A stretch of DNA of 64,000 bases from contig JAIOJX010000032.1 of assembly GCA_022376925.1 (NCBI GenBank), positions 173,129,979 through 173,193,978 of the forward strand, read 5' to 3'. This DNA comes from Tragulus kanchil (Eukaryota; Chordata; Mammalia; Artiodactyla; Tragulidae). How positions within the stretch are numbered: the stretch's first letter is position 1; each line of letters opens with the position of its first letter. This document shows positions 1 through 10,183 of the stretch, one piece after another. The translations under genes were made by a program, and so were the position numbers. The notes under the pieces are model-generated. The model ran no database searches. It was not told the DNA's origin and saw only the letters and a program-made list of their open reading frames with translations.

Positions 1-949
1 GGCGCCCCATTCATGGCCCCGGAGCCCATGCCAGTGGCCGCGCATCCTCCGGAGAAGCCAACGGCGCTCTGGCTGCCGAATGAAGGCCTCATTCATGTCA
101 CCGCCCGCCCTGCCCCCGGAGCCTGGCCGCTGCGTCCAGCGCACGTGCCGAGCTGGTGGGGCACAGGCAGGCGCGCACATTGAACTCTCCTCTGTTTGCA
201 CAACTGGGCTCTTGTCCATCTTCTGAACGGTGTTATTTTAGGAAGACTTCCCAAACAAATTAAGCTTTCTAAAAGGGGCTCAAAGGCTGCCAATTCTGGC
301 TGCACCCCCAGGGACCTGACTCTTGGAGGCTCCACCCTCATGGATGAAGGGGTGTGGCTTTAGGGAGCCTGACAGCCCAGGGAGCTCCAGGGCACCCTTG
401 GCCCTGCACAGCTGCCTGGACCAGCCTGCCTGGTCCCCTGCCCAACTGCAGCGTCCTGTCCCCGGCTCCTTCCCCCACACCCCGAGGGCATCAGACTTCC
501 CTGCTCCCATTTTCCTAGAGCTTAGAGAGCTTCCCAGTTGCTCTGACCAATGGGCGATGAGAACCCAGGACGGTTTCTTCTTCTCCCTTCCATCCCCCAG
601 ACATATGTTCCAGACAAGTGCTTTCAGGAGGCTTCTCTGAAGTCATCCCAGGAGACAGAACAAAGGCAGGGCCTCCCAGCTGCAGCAGCCCAGTGACGCA
701 TCCCCCGGAGGCGCTCTCGTTTTCTCACGCTGACATTCTGGGAGTATATTCTATGTATTACCTATATATAACCCTATACATAGTATCATACAGGCACCGC
801 CATTCTCCAACAGACCCGAGAACAGCGTTTCCTGGAGCACAGCCAAGTTTCCTAGCGCTTGGTCCCAGCTGTCCGGACAGCCCTTGTTAGGTCTCAGAAG
901 AAGAAACTGAGGAACACCTCTAGAGGCCGGGACTCTGGGCTTAAGGGGG
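1..949. other. Single-copy flank, no gene seen
   Basis: Mixed-composition mammalian sequence. The first 180 bases are GC-rich with several CpGs. A short AT-rich patch lies near 735-790. Open frames here are short and show no recognisable protein, paired splice signals or repeat family that I can name. Confidence 0.5.
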
Positions 950-950
950 T

Positions 951-1150
951 TAGTGAAAGCGTTAGACCCTCTGTCGTGTCTCACCCTTTGCGACCCTATG
1001 GACTGTAGCCCGCCAGGGTCCTCTGTCCATGGGATTCCCCAGGCAAGAAGACGGAGTGGGCTGCCATGCCCTCCTCTAGGGGGTCTTCCCCACCCAAGCA
1101 TTGAACCCAGACCTCCTGCATTCTCAGCACCAAGCAAGCCTTTTGACACA
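951..1150 (-). repeat. Bov-tA SINE (antisense)
   Basis: The plus strand reads as the reverse complement of a bovid tRNA-derived SINE. It has the characteristic run of a CTTTGCGACCC-type block, a GGACTGTAGCCCGCCAGG block, a CTCTGTCCATGGGATT block and a CATGCCCTCCTC block. The copy is diverged, so it is an old insertion. This family is restricted to ruminants, which helps place the organism. Confidence 0.9.
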
Positions 1151-1212
1151 GCGGTTAGCGAAGGCTCTTTTGTTTAGTTTTCCCTAAGGATTTTTTTAAA
1201 ACTATAAAACTA

Positions 1213-1455
1213 GGGCTTCCTTGGTGGTCCAGTGGGTAAAGAGTCCACCTAGTGCGGGGGGCACCGGTTTGATCCCTGGCTGGGAAGATCCCACATGCTG
1301 CGGAGCGGCAGGACCAGTGTGTCCAAGTATGCACCCACGCTCTGGAGCGCATGCACCCAGAGTCGGTGCTCTGCAGTGAGAAGGGCCACTGCAATGGGAG
1401 GCCCACACCTGTCAAAGCATTAAAAAGATGGATGAAAATAAATATGAATAAAAGA
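1213..1455 (+). repeat. CHR-type tRNA-derived SINE
   Basis: It begins with GGGCTTCCTTGGTGGTCCAG and continues through a GATCCCTGGCTGGGAAGATC block (the B-box-bearing tRNA-like part). It then has a CTCTGGAGCGCATGC segment and an A-rich tail near 1420-1455. The same subfamily recurs at 18598 and 19691. The family is shared by whales, hippos and ruminants. Confidence 0.85.
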
Positions 1456-1519
1456 GGCATGATGGGGAAAAGAAAAAAGCTATGAAGCTATACATAGCAT
1501 GGAGTTTACCATCTTCACC

Positions 1520-1850
1520 GCATTTGGAAGTTTTACTCTTTTGCTGTTGTATTTGCATTTACTTAGGGCTGTGCTGAGTCTTCACGGCTGTGCACGGGGC
1601 TCCTTGGCTGTGGGAGGCGGGGCTGCTCTCCAGGCGCGGGCACAGCCTTCTCGCTGCGGTGGCTTCTCTCGTCGTGGGGCACCGGCTGCCGACACCCTGA
1701 CTTCAGGAGCTGCGCCAGGTGGGCTCGGCGGCGGTGGCACACCAGCTTAGCTGCCCTGCGGCCTGTGGAACCCTCCCAGACCAGGGGCCAAATCCACCTC
1801 CCGCAGCGGCAGGTGGATTCCTAGCCACCGTGCCACCAGGGAAGCCCATG
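1520..1850 (-). repeat. CHR-2-type SINE (antisense), diverged
   Basis: The plus strand has the antisense CHR-2 order: a T-rich start, a block describing a GGCTTCTCTCGTCGTGG-like segment, then a GGTGGATTCCTAGCCACCGTGCC-like end and CCACCAGGGAAGCCC. That is the reverse of the GGGCTTCCCTGGTGG start of the SINE. It is more diverged than the copy at 55030. Confidence 0.7.
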
Positions 1851-1859
1851 CTGACCACT

Positions 1860-2126
1860 GTTAAGCACAGGGCTCAGCGGCGTGAAGTCCATTCACAGGG
1901 CTGTCCAGCCGCCGTCGCCGTCTTCCCCCAGAGCTCTTCGTCGTCCCCTGCTGAGACCGTCCCCACCACAAGCACGAACCCGTCCGCCCCTTGCAACCAC
2001 CAGCCTACTTTCTGTATCTGTGAACTTGCCTCTTATGAGTACCCCACCTAAGGGGACTCATACAGAATGTGTCCTTTCGTACTGCCTTACTCCACTTAGA
2101 GTAGTGTCTTTAAGGCTTCATCCATG
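1860..2126 (-). repeat. L1M LINE 3' region, left part
   Basis: The plus strand matches the reverse complement of an old mammalian L1 3' region (words such as CTACTTTCTGTATCTGTGAA and CTTCATCCATGT). It breaks at the BovB insertion and resumes at about 3110 with the next part of the same L1 (TTGTTTATCCACACCTGTC, CCCGGAAGTGGAACTGC). It is therefore one L1 split by a later insertion. Confidence 0.75.
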
Positions 2127-2582
2127 TCGTCGTTCAGTCACTCAGTTGTGTCTGACTCTTTGCAACCCCATGAACAGCAGCACGCCAGGCTTCCCTGTCC
2201 TTCACCAGCTCCCAGGGTTTGCTCAGACTCATGTCCGTTGAGTTGATGGTGCCGTCCGACCATCTCATTATCTGTCTTCCCTTCTCCTCCTGCCCTCAAT
2301 CGTTCCCAAGGTCAGGGTCTTCTCCAGTGCGTCCGCTATTCACACCATGTGGCCAAAATATTGGAGCTTCAGCGTCGGTCCTTCCAATGAATGTTCAAGG
2401 TTGATCTCCTTTAGCATGGACTGGTTTGATCTCCTTGCTGTCCCAGGGACTCTCAGGAGCCTTCTCCAGAACCACAGTTCGAAAGCATGGGTTCTTCAGC
2501 GCTCAACCTTCTTTCTGGTCCAGCTCTCACATCCACACATGGCCACTGGAGAGACCATAGCTTTGACTCTACGGACTGTGGC
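2127..2582 (-). mobile_element. BovB LINE, 3'-terminal part
   Basis: Reverse complement of the BovB 3' end. The terminal block that BovB shares with Bov-tA-type SINEs (GTTCAGTCACTCAGTTGTGT, near 2131) is followed by the code for the last part of the RT protein, recognisable by the antisense of CCAATATTTTGGCCACATGG (2342-2370). Frames are broken. It adjoins an oppositely oriented internal BovB piece with no spacer, so both come from one insertion. Confidence 0.9.
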
Positions 2583-3066
2583 CTGCAACAGCAGGGAGGC
2601 AGAAGAGACCTGGAGGAACCAGCGAGTTGGGCCTTGGAGTCCAAAATGAATCAGGGCAGGGCTCACAGAGTATCGCCAAGAGGATGCACCGATCATAGCA
2701 AGTATCCCCTTCCGACAACACAAGAGACGACTCTACACATGGACATCACCAGAGGGTCAATAACAAAATAGACTGATTATGTTCTTTGTAGCCAAAGATA
2801 TGGAGAAGCTCTATTCAGACATCAGAAACAAGACCTAGAGCTGACTGTGGCTCAGATCATGAACTCCTTATTGCAAAATTCAGGCTAGAATTGAAGGAAG
2901 TAGGGAGAACCAGTAGGCCATTCAGGTACGACCTAAACCAAATCCCTTACGATTATACAGTGGCAGTTACAGATAGATTCGAGGGATTAGGTTTGATAGA
3001 CAGGGTGCCTAAAGAACTATGGACCGAGGCTTGCAACACTGTACAGGAAGTGATGACCAGAACCCT
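2583..3066 (+). mobile_element. BovB LINE, inverted endonuclease segment
   Basis: Plus-strand BovB from the APE-type endonuclease domain. Around 2845-2880 it encodes DCGSDHELLIAKF, which contains the C-terminal SDH catalytic motif of that domain, and continues through the linker toward RT. Several frameshifts are present. It lies head-on against the minus-strand BovB 3' end at 2127-2582, the arrangement produced when a LINE insertion carries a 5' inversion (twin priming). Confidence 0.85.
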
Positions 3067-3109
3067 CCATGTTACAGCCCTCAAACTCTCCTCTTTTGGA
3101 GGCTGCACA

Positions 3110-3305
3110 CTGTTCCGTCACGTGATGTACCGCATCTTGTTTATCCACACCTGTCGGTGGCCCCTTGGGTGGCCCGCAGCTCTCAGCTCCTGTGAACAAC
3201 GCTGCTGTGAACACGCGTGTACCAGCCTCTCTTTGATTTCCTGCTCTCCATTCTCTTGCATATGTACCCGGAAGTGGAACTGCAGGATCTGGTAATTCTG
3301 TGTTG
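3110..3305 (-). repeat. L1M LINE 3' region, right part
   Basis: This is the continuation of the antisense L1M interrupted at about 2126. The order of L1 blocks is preserved across the BovB insertion: the Stop-proximal block reading TTGTTTATCCACACC, then AACGCTGCTGTGAACACG, then GTACCCGGAAGTGG. Confidence 0.7.
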
Positions 3306-4741
3306 AACTTGGGTCAAGACCTTGCCAAAAATTTGCTGTAACAGTTTAGGGTGGGTGGCCCCAGTGAGCGGAGGATCTGAGAGTGGGTCTCTGTGAGTAA
3401 ACAGGAGATCTGTAAGCAAATTGCAGGATCCACTGGCCTGAGAAGGAAACGCGGATCCATATGGGAACTCGCTGTCCTGTGAAGGGGGTGGTTGGAGCGA
3501 CCCGCAGTGTGGATAACTTGATGTTCACACGTCATCCTGTGGTTGACAGACTCTCCGCTGATCCTGATGATCACACCTCCTGGTGTTCACGCCTCCGAGT
3601 GTGGGCGGGCCCCCGACTTGCTTATAAACAGTAGACAGCAGCAAAGGGACTGTGGAAGTTACTCACTGGCTTCGTCTTCTCTTCCCCGGCGAGAATGCCC
3701 TAGAACAGCCCTCCTGTGGATGGCACGGTCTTAGGTCCTGGTCCAGTCCTCCCATGGGTCTGGAGATCTTAGGCCCTGGTACAGCTCTCCCATAGATGGG
3801 GCGGTCTTAGGTCCTGGTCCAGAGAGTTATGAGCTGTGGATGCTGGCAGGTACGTTCTCACCCCCCACATCCGCCACACTAAGAGGAGAACCCATTCTGC
3901 CCCAGACCTACCCTGCCGCAGCCTGTAGCAGGACTCAGGCTTCTGTGTGGCCAGGAACCAGGCACTGAGCTGGCCCGGGGCCGTCCCGGGCATCCCAGGT
4001 ACACTCCCCACCCCCAAGATCAACAGGCTCCTCTTCCCAAAGCCAGCCGCTCACTCTTCCTGCTCCCGAGCCCCCTCCACACCCGCTTGCTCTCTTCCGA
4101 GGAAGGAGGGAGGGGATGGTCACACAGCCCGGGGAATGCACTTGATCCCACGTAGCTCGGCCCTGGAGACGGTTTAGACGTAAACCTTTTGTTGCAGAGA
4201 CACCTCCCCGACGGCAGTCTCAGGTCCAAAACCAGCGGCAGGCGTGACCGCTCACACTTCCTGCCACCCTCCCTCCCCTCCGCACGACGGATTTGCTTGT
4301 TGACTTGTGTCTGCTTTGCCTACTGACCCGCGTGGGCAGGGCTCCCTCTTCACGGCCGCGTCCCCAGCCTCCGCCGCAGAGCCCGCGCGCACAGCAGGTG
4401 CACAGAGAACCACTGCTGAAGGGCGGGGGGAGGAAGGTGTGGGCCCAGGCCCCAGGGGCGAGGAGCGCCTGGAGGCTCGGCAGGGCGGGGCTGGGGAGCA
4501 CCGGCGAGCCTGGACGGGCGTCCCTTCCCCAGACAGGATGAAGGACTGGGGCGGGCGTGGACGTGGCCTGCCTTGGTCTCCCCGTCTCTCTAGAGCGTCC
4601 ATCACCAGTGTCCCTGTTTGGTCAGTGAAGTACGAAGTTACTGCCCCAATGACCTCAGTCCACCTCAGACCCACCACGGAGAGCCAACGGGAGGGACAGA
4701 GCCCAGGAGGGGGCTTGGTTTGGGTGCTGAGAGCCCGGAAG
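3306..4741. other. Single-copy sequence with faint old-repeat signal
   Basis: No convincing gene. 3560-3740 reads like a decayed ancient interspersed element that I cannot classify. 3720-3830 holds a threefold imperfect repeat of a TCTTAGGTCCTGGTCCAG-like unit (3728-3826), with intervening CTCCCATGG/CTCCCATAG. From 4250 onward the DNA is GC-rich and leads into duplication D1. Confidence 0.4.
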
Positions 4742-7044
4742 AGATGAAGGAGCTCATGGAGGGCTTCCACCAAGAGACCTTTCTAGAAACATCTTCTCCT
4801 AGAGACAACTACCGTTATGACTTGAATGAAACTGAGGTGGGGGCTTCCCACCTACACTTGCAGGGATCCCCCCTGGGGTCAGCACCCGCCTTGGCACGGC
4901 GGGTCACTGCGATGCTGCTGACCGTGGTGAACAGGCTGGCCTGGGGCACAAACGAGCCTGGAACCTGGGGGCCTCCTCAGCTCCAGGAGGGGTGGTGGGT
5001 CGCGAGGGCCCACGCCCCGGCTTGATGGTGCCAGGAGCCAGCCCAGGGCTCTGGAAGTCCACCGGGACTGCAGACCGTGAGGAGGGGCTGCGGGGGCCTT
5101 GGCCGGGCCTCCCCGTCCCCTCCGTCATGGACGAGCCCCCGCCTGCTCTATCCCTCCATCCAGCGCGTGCTCCCTGGGCCCCGCCCTGGGCTGGAAACCA
5201 TCGGGGCCACTCCAGGCCCTGGCCGCGCTCCAGGGGACCCATCGTCCACCCCGTCCACCGGTTATCCCTGAGACGCTTGCCACCCCGGCCGGGAGGCCCT
5301 GGCTGTCTGGTGACCCCAGTTCCAGCTTCTGGGCCCTGGGTGGGACCCATGGCTCGGGCGTCTGGCCTCCTGGGGACACAGAAGTCAAGCGAGCACTATG
5401 AAGAGGCGAAGAACGCGTGTAGGAGATGCTGAGCTCTCCCTCCAGGCGAAGGGAGGAGCAGGGGAGATACCCACCCCCGGTTCTCGGTTCTCGGCGGAAG
5501 CAGAGGAGACCTGGGAGTGCGGCATCGCCAGCAGAGGGGCGGCGGCTTTCCAAGGAGCGTGAAGACCCCCAGGAGGGACTGGCCCGGGGTCCCTCTCTCC
5601 ACCCTCCAAGGGGGAGGTGCTGGTGCTGTCGGGCCATGCATCTGTGCTTTGTCTGGAATCCGTCTGAGAGGCCATGAGCCGGAGGGCCCCCTGGGGGTCT
5701 TGGGAGGCAAGCCAGGGAGCCCCGACTCCACCCAGAGCTCTCCCTGCCCACCCCAGTAGCGCACAGGGCAGGAGCCTCCTGTCTCCCGGCTCCCTCCCAG
5801 GGCCGCCCACGCTCTGCAGGGCCACCGCCAGCCCCACAAGCCCATCCGCCCTGCCTGTGTCTCATCTCCCCACCCACAGTGGTGTCCCTTCTCAGATGAA
5901 GGAGCTCATGGAGGGCTTCCACCAAGAGACCTTTCTAGAAACATCTTCTCCTAGAGACAACTACCGTTATGACTTGAATGAAACTGAGGTGGGGGCTTCC
6001 CACCTACACTTGCAGGGATCCCCCCTGGGGTCAGCACCCGCCTTGGCACGGCGGGTCACTGCGATGCTGCTGACCGTGGTGAACAGGCTGGCCTGGGGCA
6101 CAAACGAGCCTGGAACCTGGGGGCCTCCTCAGCTCCAGGAGGGGTGGTGGGTCGCGAGGGCCCACGCCCCGGCTTGATGGTGCCAGGAGCCAGCCCAGGG
6201 CTCTGGAAGTCCACCGGGACTGCAGACCGTGAGGAGGGGCTGCGGGGGCCTTGGCCGGGCCTCCCCGTCCCCTCCGTCATGGACGAGCCCCCGCCTGCTC
6301 TATCCCTCCATCCAGCGCGTGCTCCCTGGGCCCCGCCCTGGGCTGGAAACCATCGGGGCCACTCCAGGCCCTGGCCGCGCTCCAGGGGACCCATCGTCCA
6401 CCCCGTCCACCGGTTATCCCTGAGACGCTTGCCACCCCGGCCGGGAGGCCCTGGCTGTCTGGTGACCCCAGTTCCAGCTTCTGGGCCCTGGGTGGGACCC
6501 ATGGCTCGGGCGTCTGGCCTCCTGGGGACACAGAAGTCAAGCGAGCACTATGAAGAGGCGAAGAACGCGTGTAGGAGATGCTGAGCTCTCCCTCCAGGCG
6601 AAGGGAGGAGCAGGGGAGATACCCACCCCCGGTTCTCGGTTCTCGGCGGAAGCAGAGGAGACCTGGGAGTGCGGCATCGCCAGCAGAGGGGCGGCGGCTT
6701 TCCAAGGAGCGTGAAGACCCCCAGGAGGGACTGGCCCGGGGTCCCTCTCTCCACCCTCCAAGGGGGAGGTGCTGGTGCTGTCGGGCCATGCATCTGTGCT
6801 TTGTCTGGAATCCGTCTGAGAGGCCATGAGCCGGAGGGCCCCCTGGGGGTCTTGGGAGGCAAGCCAGGGAGCCCCGACTCCACCCAGAGCTCTCCCTGCC
6901 CACCCCAGTAGCGCACAGGGCAGGAGCCTCCTGTCTCCCGGCTCCCTCCCAGGGCCGCCCACGCTCTGCAGGGCCACCGCCAGCCCCACAAGCCCATCCG
7001 CCCTGCCTGTGTCTCATCTCCCCACCCACAGTGGTGTCCCTTCT
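4742..7044 (+). repeat. D1: 1152-base direct tandem duplication
   Basis: Copy 1 is 4742-5892 and copy 2 is 5894-7044, an offset of 1152. The junction at 5893 is a single extra base between ...GTCCCTTCT and AGATGAAGG. Outside the unit the left flank (GAGAGCCCGGAAG) and right flank (GCCCCGCCGGCCCC) differ. The unit is otherwise ordinary single-copy DNA. It is best read as an unmerged assembly overlap. Confidence 0.97.
4744..4836 (+). CDS. Weak candidate coding exon, unknown protein
   Basis: A 31-codon stretch beginning MKELMEGFHQETFLE and ending with the residues NETE is followed directly by GTGGGG, a usable splice donor. The peptide is of normal composition, unlike the proline/arginine-rich chance frames around it. 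In the left copy the bases before it (CCGGAAGAG) make a poor acceptor, and the same frame stays open upstream to about 4618. In the duplicated copy (5896-5988) the junction happens to read CCCTTCTCAG, a perfect-looking acceptor, but that is created by the join. I recognise no family. It could be a lone exon or chance. Confidence 0.2.
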
Positions 7045-8690
7045 GCCCCGCCGGCCCCGCTCCCAGCCCGGCCAGCAACAGCCTCCTTTAGTCCAGTTCA
7101 AAGCGGGCGGCCATGGGCATCTCTGACCCTTTGCCTTCATCTGAAAGGCAGCACATGGTGCAGGGGTGTGGGGGGAAGGGGGCTGCTCTCTGCCTGGGTC
7201 ACACCGCGGGTCTCTGTGATTGTCCCCTCCTCGTCAGCCAGTGCCTTGAGGGCCCAGAGAGGACCCCCACCCAGCCCCCACTCACCGCAGGGGCTGGCGC
7301 CCAGTAGCTGCTCAGTAAATACCAAATGAAAGAATTAATGAATGAAGCCCTAATGAAAAGCTAAAAATGGACTTCCCCTCCCAGGGCCTGACCCACTTTC
7401 GGAGGCTTTTCCAGCTGCCCGGGGAAGAAGCGTTGCGTCTTTCACTGGGCACGGCTGTCACCTCAATGCACCTCCAGCTGTGCCCGGCTCCGGGCCTGGC
7501 ACAGGGCATGCTGGGCGGCTGTAACGGACAGGCCGCGGCCAGCGGGCCCACGAGGACAAGAGGGAGGACCCAGAGCCCACAGGCCCGGGGCTTTGGGTCA
7601 TTTTGCCCGTGCCGGCAGCCAGGCCCCTCACGTCTTGCCACGTGTGAGCTCAGAGTTCCATGACCCTGGGGGACTTTGGTTTCCCCCGCGGGAAAGTGGG
7701 GTGGCATTGTCAGGAGCACGGACGGGTCGAGGGGTCAGCGCGGTGCTTCTGGAAAGTGCCAGATAGTAAATACCGTGGGCGCTGTGGGCCGGGCCGTGTC
7801 TGTTGGAAGCACACGTGCCGCGGTGGCGTGGAAACCGCCACAGACAGGATGTCAGTGAGCTCGCTTGGCTACGCTCCAAATGACTCTATTCATGGACGCT
7901 GGATTTTGAATTTCATACAATTTCACATGTCACGAAATCTTCTTTTTATTTTTTTCGCAACCATTTAAAAACATAAAGACCATTCTTGGCTTGCAGGATG
8001 TGTAAAAGCAGGCAGGAGGCTGGATCTGGCCGGCTGGCTATCTCTGAACTAGACTGCAGAACCGCTCCTTAACGTCCTCGTTACCAGCTTTATCATGTTT
8101 CTGGCTCTTTGCCTCTGAAAGGAGGCACTTGGAGATTAGATATTAAAATCATTGCTTTGTTAGTCATTTATCAAACACGCAAGATTTGTGCGTGGAAATT
8201 ATCGGCAGTCAGGGCCCTGGATCGATGGAGGTGGTTGCTGGAATGGTAGTGAGCTCTGCATCCCTAAGGGTATGCAAACAGAGTGGAGGCCCAGAGCGGG
8301 GAGCCTGTACAGAGAATTCAGGCATCGTATATGGCCTGCAGGAGCGTGTCCGTGATGCTCCCTTTGACCAGATGATAAATGATGTGCAGGCCTGTGACCT
8401 CAGCTGGACCCGGAAGGGTGGACCCCATCCTCTCCTGCCTCAGGCCCCGCCCTCAAGCCATGAGCCAGTGCAGGGAAGAATCAGGCGGGGCTGGCGAGGA
8501 GGCCCGTGCCCAGGGTGCCTGGCGGTATGCAGTCCTGGAAACCCTGGAGGGTCTCGGATCCTAGCTGCTGCCGTCCCAGTCTGGTCCCCAAAGGCAGGCC
8601 TGAGACGGGGATGTGGGGCTCATCTGGGAGCCCCAGAAGCACCTGGGGAAGGGAGCAGGGTGGGCAGCGGGGCTATAAAGGCGGCGTTCA
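7045..8690. other. Single-copy sequence, no gene seen
   Basis: GC-rich to about 7880, then AT-rich to about 8180, then GC-rich again. Apart from the L2 end listed separately I see no repeat or exon that I can support. Confidence 0.4.
7290..7345 (+). repeat. L2 LINE 3' end
   Basis: The sequence GGCGCCCAGTAGCTGCTCAG followed by TAAATACC and GAATTAATGAATGAA matches the conserved 3' end of mammalian L2 (a 'cagtaggtgctcaataaat...tgaatgaatgaa' pattern). Only the terminus is recognisable. Confidence 0.7.
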
Positions 8691-8696
8691 TGATCC

Positions 8697-8895
8697 GTTG
8701 TTGTTTCGTCACTCAGTCATGTCCGACTCTTTTAACCACATGGACTGGAGTGCACCAGGCTCCTCTGTCCCCGGAGCTCTCCAGGCCACAACCCTGGAGT
8801 GGGTGGCCGTTCCCGTCGCCAGGGGGTCTTCCCGACCCTGGGATTGAAGGGGCATCTTCTGCATTGCCCGGTGGATTCTTCACCGCTGAGTGGCT
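8697..8895 (-). repeat. Bov-tA SINE (antisense)
   Basis: Starts with GTTGTTTCGTCACTCAGTC and TGTCCGACTCTTT, and ends near GGTGGATTCTTCACCGCTGAG. This is the standard antisense Bov-tA layout with moderate divergence and a degraded GACCCTGGGATTGAA block. Confidence 0.9.
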
Positions 8896-9603
8896 GAACA
8901 GCTAATGATCTATGGCCCCCATGGCTTCCGCCTCAGAGGCGGGGTGGGCGAGCACCCTCAGGCTGGACCCACGGCAGGAAGAGGAAGCCGAGTGCTTATC
9001 CACCGCTCGCACCCCCAGATCCAGGGACGGTAGCTCCGGCACCTCCCACCTGTGCCCGAGGCCAGAGGCCCTCTGCGGGATGGCTTCGGTGCTTAAGGTG
9101 GGAGGTGAGACGCCCGTTCGCCCAGGACCCCCCGCCCCGGGTGGGTGGACGGCAAGCCAGGGCACGCTGAGGACCTGACGGATGCCGGCTCTGGCTCTGG
9201 ACATGCACGGGGCCAGCCAGGCCCGGGCTCCCCTCCGCCCCGTCCGGTGACCTTGGGTCGAGTGGCTGTGACTGCGGGGCTCTCCCTCTGAGCCTCGGCT
9301 TCCTGCCGTGACGCCCGCCACCCGCCCCCGCTCCATGCCCCCTGCGGGGCCGTCCTGAGCGCTGAAGGAGATGACGCTGGTGAGCACGCGGACAGAGCCC
9401 GTGCATCGCGGATGCTCCATACAGGGTAGCGCCCCGCCACTGAGCTCCTCCGCGGAGCCTCAGGTCTCCACAAAGGACCCCGGCCTCCCTCTAAGACGGG
9501 CGTAGGGGTGGCTTAAACGAATCAGCATGCCCCACGCCCAGCCTGGCTATTGGTCAGGGATGGGCACGAGCCCTAATTCTAGCCAATAAAAGAAGAGAAT
9601 TCA
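8896..9603. other. Single-copy GC-rich sequence
   Basis: No gene or dated repeat is clear. 9515-9600 (GGCTATTGGTCAGGGATGGG, then CCAATAAAAGAAG) resembles the end of an ancient mammalian element, but I cannot name it. Confidence 0.35.
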
Positions 9604-10000
9604 GGATGTGTTTGGTCTACTGAAAATGACTGTCTCTGGCCCAGGACAGGGTGGTAGGGAGAGGTCAGCATGAGGGCAGAGTTTGCTACCAGAAGGTGAA
9701 TGGCTGGAGCCACTAAGGGTACCATGTGGAGTCCAAGAATGAAAACAAATAGAACACAGTTGGATTGGGGTGATAGACTTCTAAGCTGCTGGATCAAGCC
9801 TAACCTGAAGCTTTCCAGCTTTGCAGTTTTTCAGTTACAGGAGCCCATAAATTCCCTTTATGCTAGAGCCACCAGGAGGTTTTGTGGGTTTCGGTTTTGG
9901 TTTTGTTTTGTCTTTTGCAATGCAAAGAGCTCTGTAACAGATAGCGCATCCTTCTTGGTTGCCTGGGCTCAGGGGCAGGGCTATGAAAAAATGGGAGTTC
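9604..10000 (+). repeat. Ancient interspersed repeat, unclassified
   Basis: The segment ending CAGTTACAGGAGCCCATAAA, TTCCCTTTATGC, GGTTTTGTGGGTTTCGG resembles the terminal part of an old mammalian element (a 'tgagccaataaattccctttt...gggtttctgt' pattern). It is repeated at 10683-11079 only because of D2. Confidence 0.45.
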
Positions 10001-10084
10001 ACTAAAAAGACACAACGAGCAAGGCCTTCCCAGGCTGGGCCCGTGGACAGCTCAGTTGAGCTTCTGCTCATCCCTGCAGCAAAA

Positions 10085-10183
10085 TCACTCCAGTCTGCTC
10101 CCCGAAGCGTCGAGGCCATCATATGGGCACTGTGAGTGGCCGGCTCGGTGGCCAGCCAGAGCCTCCAGGTAGGACTGCAGTTC
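10085..10183 (-). CDS. Weak candidate terminal exon, unknown protein
   Basis: On the minus strand a long pyrimidine tract ends in TTTACTTTGTTGCAG (10184-10198), an excellent splice acceptor. It is followed by 32 codons starting ELQSYLEALAGHRAGHSQ and a TGA at 10085-10087. The same frame is open 5' of the acceptor for about 55 codons, so it is not proof of an exon. No upstream exon, poly(A) signal or family match is seen. The D2 copy repeats it at 11164-11262. It could be a real last exon or a chance frame. Confidence 0.22.
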   Translation of the reverse strand, partial: ELQSYLEALAGHRAGHSQCPYDGLDASGSRLE

